Source: Isoetes taiwanensis (lineage: Eukaryota > Streptophyta > Lycopodiopsida > Isoetales > Isoetaceae). From it: a DNA stretch of 64,000 bases. Location of the stretch: contig JAJEKV010000107.1 of assembly GCA_021234155.1 (NCBI GenBank), positions 1-64,000 on the forward strand, read 5' to 3'. Each line of letters opens with the position of its first letter. The stretch's first letter is position 1. The translations under genes and the position numbers were made by a program. The notes under the pieces are model-generated. The model searched no databases. It worked only from the letters and a program-made list of their open reading frames with translations, and was not told the DNA's origin. Shown in pieces: positions 54,484-64,000 of this stretch.

Positions 54484-55840
54484 GATTTCAACATGTACCC
54501 TTTCTGTGATTCCTTGATGGATATATGGAGGCCTTACAATGTTATGCCAATGCATTGGAGCTGGTTTTTTGGTGCGGAGCATTTGGTTGGAAGGTTAGTT
54601 TTGTTGGCTTATCGCTGTCTTGAATGCCTTGGACTATTTCCTTGAAGCGGTCTTCATTTGTGCTCCATGCTCGCTGACCCAAGGCTTTGTTTGTATTTTC
54701 CATGGTTGTAGATATAGCAGGGAAGCCAAAAATTGTTGGCAGCTGATGCATGCTGCAGAAATGGCTTTGGCATGGTGCTCTACGTGTTAAGACAACTGCT
54801 CAAAAACGTCCTTTTTGCCGGACTTCAGTGTTGTCTGAGCAGCAAGAGAATGTGAAATAGTCCAGGTTATGTCTTCATTCGTCAAATAGTTTGGTTCTCA
54901 CACTGTCAAGCATTGCAAGGATGCACCATTTTCACATATCCGTGGAGCCCCAACAGAGCTCGATTGCGGAAGAGCCCCATATTCCAAGTCATCTCCTTCC
55001 TTATTTGAGTAAGTTCTTGGGCTCTAATCAATTGGACTATCATTTAGTAACAAGTTTTTGATTACGCAAATCTCTGTTTCATGCCGATTTGATTGAAAGA
55101 TGGGTCTCAACTTTGTCCGTATTGCAGTCAGCCATTTAGACGTACACTGTTTCACCTTTTAAATTCTTTTACACTAGAAAGGTTATATGCTTCCTTGTCA
55201 TTTATGAACTTTTAGTTGAGATCTGCTCTCTCATTCTGACCTGTCAACCTCATTGCTTTCCGTTCTCTCGCTAATAGCCCGATGGGGGCCGGAGCTTATC
55301 TTTGGAACATCTATATTGAATAGTGCCATTGCAATGCAACTCCAATCTCACGATTGTTCTCCAAAAAATGATCGCTATCCATCATGATATCTATTAATTG
55401 TATGGATAAATGTTGCATGATATCTACTTGATCGATGATTAAAAGCGACAACGGCCTTATTTGCTAGGATGACAACTCCAAAATCGTCCCTTGTCCCTGC
55501 GGCTTCATACCTTGCTTTCGGTGATGCGTAACCCGCAAAATTTTATTTTCCTACTTTAGCTTTTCGGTGATCTGTAATGACAATCAAATAATCTGAGAGA
55601 GAATAATAGTGTTATGGGACTAAGCTTATTTATAAGGTTGATGTACATTCTTGGACAATTGCGACTTTTCCATTGGGATGAGGTCGTTGTTCTGCATATT
55701 AGTTTATCGACAGACTTTTCTACTCACCCACAGCCTCAAAGACAGCATTAGTTTGCAAACACAAGTCAAGTATTCACATGAGCTTTTACATTTGATCATT
55801 TTCTTTAACTGTTCTTATGATCATGCTCTTCTTTCGATTA
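54484..55840. other. No supported gene
   Basis: Mixed composition with a few splice-like signals. Short frames near 54542 and 54960 are not convincing. Confidence 0.3.
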
Positions 55841-56918
55841 TATTTTGCATCGAAGGCATTACGATCAAGGATCCTTTACATCCGGTTGAGAGAAAAGCGG
55901 TTTGTAAGAGATGGACCTCATTTTTCAAGCCGTACCAGCTCCAGGCAGGACTTTTTGGTTTTGGTCAACCATCATCTCCCAACAGCAGGAATGAAGGTAA
56001 ATCTCAGTCAGTGATTAAATACATGAGTCTGAAAGTTCACAGCTCATTGCAATTTCTGTGGGACTTTATCTTGCTTTGCTATAATTCAAATGCATGGAAG
56101 CATCGTTCCATAGGTGTTTCATCTATTTGGCATCTTCAAGGCATTTTATTCAGTCCTGTAAGTTTGCATTTTTAGAACGTTTCCCACAATTTATATTCAG
56201 TCCTTACATTTGCTTTCTTTATTTCAGGGTCCTATTTATAATATACGCAAGTTCAAAACAAGTTCCAATGGACCAACCATGGCAAGCCCGACGCCTATAT
56301 TGGTTCCTGGTGGTTCAACAACTTCTAATACCACAATGGTTGGTTATCCAGTCTTCCCTAATGTTCACATGGGGAATACTTTCTCATATGCTCATGGCGA
56401 ACCTCTTACTATTTCAAGAATAGATCTTTGGAAACATTAGCGGCTCGGACAAGCAAATAAATCTTTGGTTATGAATCTCAAAGTAATGGGATGCCAAAAG
56501 GTTCACCTACCCGTGTGGTAGATTGCATCTGATCATCCCTTTGCATATGAGTAGCACCTTTGTGCGCCCCAATTTGAAGTGGCGAATGTCTGCAGGGGAT
56601 TTACGGCGGGGAAGGCGAATGGGTTTGGCAACCTACATCTACAAGTGCTTCAACTTCATCAACATGGAATTGCCAATACGCGTATCGCCTCACGGCCTGA
56701 GAAAATGTGATTCTAGCAATGCCTGCATTTCAAGGTTTTGCCTTTTCTGCAAACCACTCAAGGGATGAACCGTCTACACGTAGTGGTGGTGGGGGGTCTA
56801 GTAATGATTCAGGATCTTTGAATGGTGTTGAATCTATTGCAGACCTTCAGCCTGGAATGATGCTTAGTTTGGGTGGCCCAGGTCAAGCTGCATATGCAAT
56901 CGCCAGCCGCAAGAGCTG
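55841..56918 (+). pseudogene. Broken multi-exon gene of unknown function
   Basis: An exon-like block 55855-55996 (KDPLHPVERKAVCKRWTSFF, GLFGFGQPSSPNSRNEG) ends at AAG|gtaaat. A second block starts after tatttcag at 56228 and reads GPIYNIRKFKTSSNGPTMAS then TMVGYPVFPNVHMGNTFSYA. After frame breaks, 56590-56918 reads WVWQPTSTSASTSSTWN and DEPSTRSGGGGSSNDSGSLN, ending LQPGMMLSLGGPGQAAYAIA. The Ser/Gly/Pro-rich text is typical of a transcription-factor-like plant protein, but I cannot name it. At least three indels and one phase clash show that it is decayed. Confidence 0.4.
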
Positions 56919-57363
56919 ATTCATATTCTGCACTTAGCATATCATGATTCTATTTTGAGCATTCTATATTTAGTCATAGGGTGACATGTACATAGAACTA
57001 ATAATCGAGAGGACTCGGGATTCTCTAACCTGCCCTCGTTTTTGTTCCTCATAACATGCTTAGAATGTGGGTAAGATATCCTTTTAAATGTGCCTGCAAT
57101 CCTTTATTCTCCAGAGTCATATCGAGAAGAGTTATGAATTTTAGATGTATCGACCACTCAAATTGAACACCACTTTAAATTCAACAGCTGCTAATGATTT
57201 GCCCTGCAATTAGATTTGATGAGCCCCGAGGAGTTCATGAGAAATAGACTCTAAATCATAACATGTACTTTTCTCAAGAATATCAACGAATAAAATTTTG
57301 GAAAACTGTTTCTAAAAGAGTTTTGTCCTCTTGTTCATAGAATAATTCTACATCGATCATGTG
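56919..57363. other. No gene seen
   Basis: AT-rich sequence after the broken gene. Nothing recognised. Confidence 0.35.
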
Positions 57364-57523
57364 TGATCTAACTAGAGCAACGTTTGCTTGGATGTTTTGT
57401 TGTCCTAATGGAGGTAACACAAACGTCATTCAAGGAATATGCATGATCTAACTAGAGCAACGTTTGCTTGGATGTTTTGTTGTCCTAATGGAGGTAACAC
57501 AAAAGTCATTCAAGGAACATGCA
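57364..57523. repeat. 80-bp tandem duplication
   Basis: Two copies of a unit beginning TGATCTAACTAGAGCAACG at 57364 and 57444, differing at about two positions, so the duplication is recent. Confidence 0.93.
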
Positions 57524-57599
57524 TGCTAAAATATCACGAAAATATGGGATGTTCCTTGCAGAATATTAGCGTTCCATTGGACTAGGCTTGCCATTGTAG

Positions 57600-58260
57600 G
57601 TCTCAGCTGATATCGGTGAACATACTAGCACACATCTACTTACTTAAAAAGTTTTTGCCCTTTCTCTCTCACGCCGGTGTCCCCTTTCCGGCCGCCGGAT
57701 GTAACGCTTTTTCCGGCCATGTAACGCTTTTTCCGGCCAAAACGCTTCTTCCAACATTTTTTTTTCTTCTCTTCATTTTTCCGGCAACGACTTTCTCTCT
57801 CTTGGGTGTGGGCGGTGCCCGCGGGTTCAGGCGGCAGCAGCTTCAGCGCACAAGAAGCTCCATCATTCTCCTCTGCCTTCCAGCAAACTGCCTCCTTGCT
57901 TATTAGGGTTCGTGACAGAGAAGGATGAGGGCTTTGTGGTGGAGCTCACGTTTTGGAATAGAGCCTGGAGCTTGAGTTTGAAGCTAGACCTTGGGGTTGT
58001 AGCAAAACTTCGTTTCAGGTTTTAAATCGTTTTGCTTTCCCTTTTTTCCTCTTCCATTGTCTCCCCTTGGTTACATTTGATTTGCAGATGAAGATTTGTT
58101 TTGCCCTTGCTTCTATAGGCCGGAAGATTAAGACATATTAAGCTGTTAAATCGGAGGGAGCTTGGAGCTGGAGCAATTGCTGGGCTTATCTTTGTACGAG
58201 TTGGAGACGATTAAGAAGATTAAGTGTGTTTGGTTTCTTTAGCTGGCGCATTGGAATATT
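57600..58260 (+). other. Promoter/5' UTR-like GC-rich region
   Basis: CT-rich leader text (TTTCTCTCTCTTGGGTGTG), a 20-bp direct repeat of TGTAACGCTTTTTCCGGCCA at about 57700 and 57720, and a G+C rise relative to neighbours resemble a plant 5' UTR. The frames downstream from ATG 58261 or 58270 (MADSASRHWPLSTSL) soon stop, so the gene, if any, is broken. Confidence 0.3.
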
Positions 58261-60890
58261 ATGAAAAGGCGATGGCAGATTCGGCATCCAGGCACTGGCC
58301 TTTATCCACCAGTCTTATATATTAACTTGGCGCTCATCCTCAGCTTCTTCCGGACTCAGCAGATTGCGCTTTCTTCATATTCTAAGCTTGCAGACCATTA
58401 CTCAGAACTTTTTAAAAATGCTGGGAGTTACCCACCGTGGTTTCGTGATGGATCTTGAGATCTCCTTTCGTACTCAGGAGGTTATGCTCTTTCCATTTTA
58501 TGCATGTTTTAGGCTTCCGGTTCACTTTCATGATCATCGTAGAGCTCTAAAAATATGCATGAAGCTGATAATGATTCTGTTTGTTCCCTTCTCTGATAAT
58601 GATTCTGCATTAGGCTGGTCGTTACATGGGAGGATCATGACAGATAAAGTAGAGGACGCTGAGTATTATTCATGGGTTTATGGGGGTTAATCGGCTGTGC
58701 AAAGCAACAAGGTAAATATTCTGGCCGACTCATTTTCGAACTCCCTCGATGTGCAATGGCATACAGCTTCAAATCTGATGTGTTTGTGTCTTCTATTTGC
58801 AGTTAAAGCATATGAGTCGTTGAATCAGTTCAAGAAGTCGCCGAAGCATAGTAATCAGTTGAAGGAATCGCTGAAGCATAATAATCGGTTGAAGCAAAGG
58901 TACAGGCTTTTCATTTTCTTGGGGTTAACCGGTTGTGGGAACCCTGCATGATTGATGAAATACCCATGATCTAGCACAGAAAACTTGCCGGATTAACTCT
59001 ATCTGCCATTCATGCTCTTAACATAATCGATGCCCAGACTTTGGAGGCTTTAGCTTTTTTTTTTTAATAGATTGAAGTTCGTGCATCCATGTTTCGTGAA
59101 TGATCTTTAGTTGGTTAAAATTGTTGTGCACAGAATACCATACTTGTGTTTGCTTTCAGGGCTTCTAAAACTTACTGTTAGTACCCTTTACGGGCCCCTT
59201 AAAAGTTGAAGGTAAACATTTATTTCTAGACCATCCCAGTATCAGGTCATGTCTAAGAGTCCATTCAATGCATTTGCAGGATATGCATCATAATGATGCA
59301 AAGGGTTACTAAAGATCAAATGTGGCAATCTAAGTTTGTTACATTTAATTTCTCAGCACAAGATGCTTAATTTTCATCATTTAAAGTACATATTGTATAT
59401 TATATCTATTCGGATGGATTGCAGGACTGAGTAACAGGTATTATGCTGCAACAAGCCATCTTGAATGTGCGGTACAAAGCTCGCAATCCTTCAATGCAGT
59501 TATGTAACCTTTGCCCTGTACTTGATGTTGATTTTCTTGAAAATCTTGGGGGTTTTGCTTCTATGACTTTGTAATAGCATGTCCATATGGAATTAGAGCA
59601 TACTAGCATTATTGATAATTAGTTTCATGCTTGTGGTTTTCTCTGTCTATGTTTTCTTTCTTTCTTGGAGTCAGGCAAGACCCATTCCTTTTCCATTACT
59701 CTGAGCAGTCTTTTTGTGCTGATGGAGCCGCATTCTGTTTCTCAAATTTAGATTGAACCGTAGACCATGGCTTAAATGATTTTAATGGGCCTGGTGAAGC
59801 CGGATTCGTAGCCCTTTCCTTGACCCTAGCCGACAAATGAACGTAAATTTATCTGAGCCTATGTATAGGCCATTTATCTGGCAGGACCTTTTTCCATTCA
59901 CACCAACATCTAGATATCACACCCACAGCGCAATCAGTGAATCTAAAGCAAAGATCGGGTGTACAGCAGGTTTATCCAGCCCACAACTCTTCCTTACACC
60001 AATTCTGTTTACTCACATGGATGCACGAGATATTTGAAGCTATGACTAATGACCGGTTACAAATTTATAATGGAAAGCGTTGTTTTATAAGTTATGGTGT
60101 TCTCGCATATTGTCTTTGGGATTGCATTGTTGATGGTCTGCATGTCTTATGAAAGACTGGATCCGATATGTCGGACACGCCTAAACATTTATGTAAGCAG
60201 ATCAAATAGATTTATGATTCTGTGGTATATTGCAAGTTAGATTCTGTGGTCGAAATATTTTTGGATGATCTTAACAGCATAGAAGTAAGGTGGCAGGTAC
60301 AAAATCATTCTTTTACTTCTCCTGATCCTACAGAGGTATGTGCCAGAAAACTATGTACACTAGAGTATTCAGATTTCTCATTTGTAGTGTTAAGAAAAGA
60401 ATCTGGCAAAATGTTGTATGGTTTTGGACTTTGAGGTTTCGAATCATCACTGTGAAGAAGCTTCTTGCAAATACCATGAGATCTTACAAATCAGGTCGTG
60501 GATTGCACATGCTAAACTATTTTCGATGTAGGCTTATGTTGAACCTTAATTCTTGCCTTGCCTTAAAGTCTTTTTGCGAATGTTTCAGATTTCTTCACTA
60601 TGGCTACAAGAACAGTTGAATCATGCTTTGCTTCTATTTTTTGAATGTGCACATCTGCAGTCATTCTTTAGGATTTCTATTTATTGGAGATAGGTCTAAG
60701 TAGGTAACAGAATAGTGTATGAGAATAAGTTTTCTAATTTGTGGTTAACCCTAGGGAGCCTTTGTAAAAAAGGGTCGATGGCATGTTGTAAGACTGATGG
60801 TTGCCAATTGCTTATTACCTTATATGCCTAGAAAAATGATCCAGCCAGTCATGTTTCACATTCTGACCATTATATTGATTATGATATTAC
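58261..60890. other. Unassigned; short repeats only
   Basis: 58820-58900 has a 30-bp repeat (AAGCATAGTAATCAGTTGAA and variants) that encodes a Lys/Asn-rich run if translated, ending at a donor-like AAG|gtacag. Elsewhere I see no supported gene. Confidence 0.3.
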
Positions 60891-60898
60891 TAGAAAAT

Positions 60899-60915
60899 TG
60901 CCCACCGTTGGTGGG
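60899..60915. repeat. Small hairpin GCCCACC-GTT-GGTGGGC
   Basis: A 7-bp perfect stem with a 3-base loop next to TACTAGAAAATT. The context looks like the end of a short repeat family, but no partner end was found. Confidence 0.5.
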
Positions 60916-61097
60916 CTTTCTATGTGATTGTATATGAAATTCAGAAGAAGGAAATTCAAAAAAGCAGGGATTACTGTTGAGAACTGCCTCGCCCTGAGAT
61001 GCATAGGCAAAATTGGTTTTTGCTTTGATGTCTCGGATCGCTCGGCCGGCTCTAGACTGCAAAGTATGTGTATATACAAAGAGAAAAAAGGGATGTT

Positions 61098-61246
61098 CTA
61101 GTAACCAGGAAGAAAATCAGGACCTGGAAAAGCAAAATCTTGTGCATCTGCCGAAGCTGCTGAAACATTTCTAGTAGCCAGAAAGAAAATCAGGACCTAG
61201 GATCTGGAAAAGAAAAATCCTGTGCATTTGCCAAAGCTGCTGAAAC
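61098..61246. repeat. Tandem duplication of ~75-80 bp
   Basis: CTAGTAACCAGGAAGAAAAT..GCTGCTGAAACAT is followed by a second copy from about 61173 with scattered substitutions and a 7-base insertion. Confidence 0.85.
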
Positions 61247-61257
61247 ATAAGCCTACA

Positions 61258-61634
61258 TTATGCTTGAGAACCCAAATCCAGTACTAAAGGCGAAAGAGGC
61301 AACGATGATTCTGGTCTGGAGCTTAAAACATTGCGTGATACTTCTCCGATAGCAACAAATTGTGCTGACTGCGTCATATTTGCACTGGCAGGCGATTCCA
61401 ACCCATTAGTACACATATTATCCCCACCGAAATTCGAAAATGGAAAGGCGGGCACAGAAGAAATCCTTTGCTGCGAAACAGGGTTTGCAGGTGAAAGCAA
61501 GGGCGACAATGGCACCGGAGCTATGGTCGTTGACGGGGAAGCCGATACCTCTACTTGTGAATTATTTAACCCATATGAGAAGCCTGGACGCATGGGCTGT
61601 GGAGGTAGCAGCGACGGAGGCACTATTTTGTGTC
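61258..61634 (-). pseudogene. Ser/Pro-rich terminal exon, unknown protein
   Basis: A 3' exon on - opens after an acceptor-like acaaaatag near 61635 and reads PPSLLPPQPMRPGFSYGLNN, VSASPSTTIAPVPLSPLLSP, VSQQRISSVPAFPFSNFGGD and ends VLDLGSQA at 61258. The composition is that of a disordered C-terminal tail of a plant regulatory protein. No upstream exon could be tied to it, so it is a fragment or the end of a gene whose other exons I cannot see. Confidence 0.4.
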
Positions 61635-63599
61635 AATGGTGCCACAATATTTCAACAGTGGGCTATACATGATTTGTTTTCATGTTGACAAAAGCTTAGG
61701 TTGAAAACATAGTGAATTTGCATTATATGTTACATTGCGAGGCCTATTAATGAATCTTTTCCACATCTTCAAGTTATGCATGTTCTTATCATGCATGCAT
61801 TATGCAATAGTTTCTTATGAAGCCACATCATGCATGCGATAGTTGCTTATGAAGGCAAATATTTCTCCATGACATGGTGACCCTATATGTAGAGCAGATT
61901 GAAGAAGTATATCATAAAGGTAAAACCTTGCGTATATTCAAATCCCATAATCAAATACCACCTTGAAATTTGTAATTGTAGAGCTATTACAATGTAAGAC
62001 TTCACTCTTCTTGGAGCAGGACTTTAATACTTCTTTAAGTTTGTAACTGTGAGCTATTACAATCCAAGATAGCCTTACACTGATTACAATGGAATCCTAA
62101 ATAGGATATTCAAAGAAGATATAATTCTGATCACTGACAGAAACCAATATGGACACACTAAGCCATCTTGGTGTATAAATTATGAAATTAACTTCTCCTC
62201 TTGCATCATGTTACATACCTTCTGGAATATCAACAGCGATGACTGCAAACTCGGCAAAGATGCAAAGTATGAAGTTAATGTTGCTTGGATATTCTGCCCC
62301 ACAATGCTCTGCTAAGTGTTTTCATGTGCATATCCAAGTCATATGTGTTGTGTGTGGGAGTTCTGGAGGTCCATAATATAATGATCTATAATACATTCAA
62401 ATTGAAAACGGCACAAATTATCTTTAACTCCATAAGATTCACCTGTCACAACTCCTGGTTACCCGCAAGTGATTGCACAAATAGGGTTGCAATGGATGCG
62501 ATAAGAATAATCCACAATAAATGCATTGCATAAGAGTTCAGGATGAGAACTGTTCAAGTCACTCTCAACTGTCCATTATACCAAAACCAAGACAAAAAGC
62601 ATTGCTTGAATGTGGCAACAACGTTCACACTCGTTCACATTTTGTAAAAGTCGACCCAGAGTTGTCTGGATCTACATCGGCAATGCAAACCATGAATCCT
62701 GGACCAAAAAAGGCAAGAAATTTTAAAATTACCAGAAAATTTGTTGTTGTCATGCTGTAATCATAATGCCCTGAACGTTTTGACCCTAACATAATTCAAA
62801 TCCTTATAAAGCGTTACATTTTGTCTTTTGTGATGCCATCTTTCTTCCGACTTGAAGCAAAGCCAGAATTGAGAATGAAGCATTTGGGAACCGCTACCTG
62901 CAACGAACATGTATAATAATTTAGAACACATTGACAATGTAGCATTGCGAAGTGGTTGAAAAATATATAGAAGTTCTAAAATTACCAGATAATTTGTCCA
63001 GAACCATAATGCCATGAACCATCAACCGCTGAACTATAATGCCCTAAAATGCCCTAAACATTTTGACCGTGACATAATTTAAAACCCCACAATTTAAAAC
63101 CCCACGCTGAGCCAAACACATGATGTTTTTTTGTTGATGTGTATTGCGGTTCATATCGCTCATAAGATTTTAGAAACCCTGCTGCCATATCTGCAAGAAG
63201 TGTCAACAATTTTGAAACACAATGTGGATTTCTTTCCAATTGGCAAATGTAATCCGCAAAAAGCCTCCCAGATCTACACAATATATGAGATATATTTGTG
63301 TACATATGAGAAATGACCATACAATTTCACATTCAACTTGTAATATACATTTTAGCATAGTACAAAAAGAAGATGAAGAGCATAATACAACTGCAAATGT
63401 CATAAACCAACAAATGAATAGAATAGAATAGAATAGAATGATTTTGCATTTCCAAAATATAAACTCAAAAACCAGCTGAATATGGACATGATCAAGTCGA
63501 GATTTTGGCACAAAAAATAGCAAAGAAGTTGTACGATCATTATAGGCTACAGGTGCAAGCATGACAGCTTTATCAGTAGAATCACTGTTACAGCTTTAG
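61635..63599. other. AT-rich, with one exon-like - strand piece
   Basis: On - at about 62902-62815, gttgcag precedes VAVPKCFILNSGFASSRKK and a stop. At 63320-63060 an open - strand stretch (ERNPHCVSKLLTLLADMAAG) is unrecognised. GAATAGAATAGAATAGAATA repeats at 63416-63440. Confidence 0.3.
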
Positions 63600-63935
63600 C
63601 AGTAATAGCTCTACTGTGATCCCATAGCCCGTTGAACTCCTCCTTAAACAACTTAACCAGATCATTTCACTTCCGATTATCAAAAAGCACCTACAAAATG
63701 ACAATGTCGAATAGTTTGCCTTTTTATAGAGTTTTTATTTGGCCTCGTACCTTATAAGATGGGCATTCGGTGTTGCTTTTAGAGCCAAGTGTGGCTACGA
63801 TACGTTGTAAAATCCTTCATGTGTGTTCTGTCCCGTGATGGCCGAGCATACAAAATAGCATCAACCATCTTCTCCTTCCGTACCAGCTCTATGCATTCTT
63901 GGATCCGCAATTTAAATTCAAGTGCACTCTGCTCT
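63600..63935 (-). pseudogene. MAEA/GID9 (CTLH-CRA) homologue fragment
   Basis: One exon on - (63935-63749) reads ALEFKLRIQECIELVRKEKM and VDAILYAR, then after a one-base slip LQRIVATLGSKSNTECPSYK, ending at a donor AAG|gtacga. The next exon (about 63691-63605, after ttttgtag) reads VLFDNRK, a TGA where Trp is expected, then DLVKLFKEEFNGLWDHS. This is the CTLH/CRA region of the GID/CTLH ubiquitin ligase subunit MAEA (GID9 in yeast). The frame slip and the stop indicate a pseudogene. The gene enters the window from the right edge. Confidence 0.65.
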
Positions 63936-64000
63936 CTATGATTTAGTGATTAAAGAAAAACAGAAAGACAGGCTTAAACCAATAATTTACTTCTGCATCT

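Overview
The window is plant nuclear DNA made almost entirely of transposable elements, satellites and broken gene pieces. Evidence for a land plant is the PLS-type pentatricopeptide (PPR) pieces, a CACTA-type TNP2 gene with plant-style GT-AG introns, a Mutator-like element with a 9-bp target duplication, an LTR retrotransposon primed by initiator-Met tRNA, a bulb-lectin remnant and a MAEA/GID9-like exon. The density of nested repeats and the style of the PPR repeats suggest a large-genome, seed-free plant such as a fern; that placement is inference. I see no intact single-copy host gene.

Layout. (1) 275-12711: a PPR pseudogene is split by a DNA transposon of 10,960 bp (590-11549). It has perfect 21-bp terminal inverted repeats and a TTCA target duplication, and a tandem PPR paralogue next to it preserves the empty site. 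The element carries a frameshifted DDE-type transposase gene on + (866-4172), a small broken ORF (5488-5795), and on - a decayed gene region with a coiled-coil part (10214-11205) and an Ulp1/C48 protease part (7219-9385). Between the genes lie a GGAATATTCC palindrome array and a CA-rich block facing a GT-rich block. (2) 12980-22740: an eight-exon TNPA/Transposase_24-like gene on - with reverse-oriented gene fragments in its largest intron, an 873-bp Mutator-like element, a seven-exon CACTA TNP2 gene on +, and a PPR C-terminal remnant. (3) 22741-29229: mostly unrecognised AT-rich DNA with minisatellites and one broken - gene. (4) 29230-45898: an LTR retrotransposon with 2,772-bp LTRs but only 302 bp between them; its 3' LTR is split by an 11-kb Ty3/gypsy element on - (33183-44203). 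(5) 45899-53885: three polypyrimidine tracts totalling about 5.2 kb, an AT-rich satellite, GC-rich hairpins, tRNA-derived SINE-like units and a 159-bp tandem repeat. (6) 53886-64000: decayed host-like pieces (bulb lectin, unknown exons, MAEA/GID9) among unannotated sequence.

How the parts fit. The three PPR remnants are colinear on + and look like one gene torn apart by successive insertions. The 10.96-kb element looks like an intact-ended but coding-defective copy, so it was probably moved in trans. Frameshifts are abundant from 33 to 53 kb and cluster in CG/CHG-rich words; some may be base-calling errors in heavily methylated DNA, so reading-frame damage there should be treated with caution.
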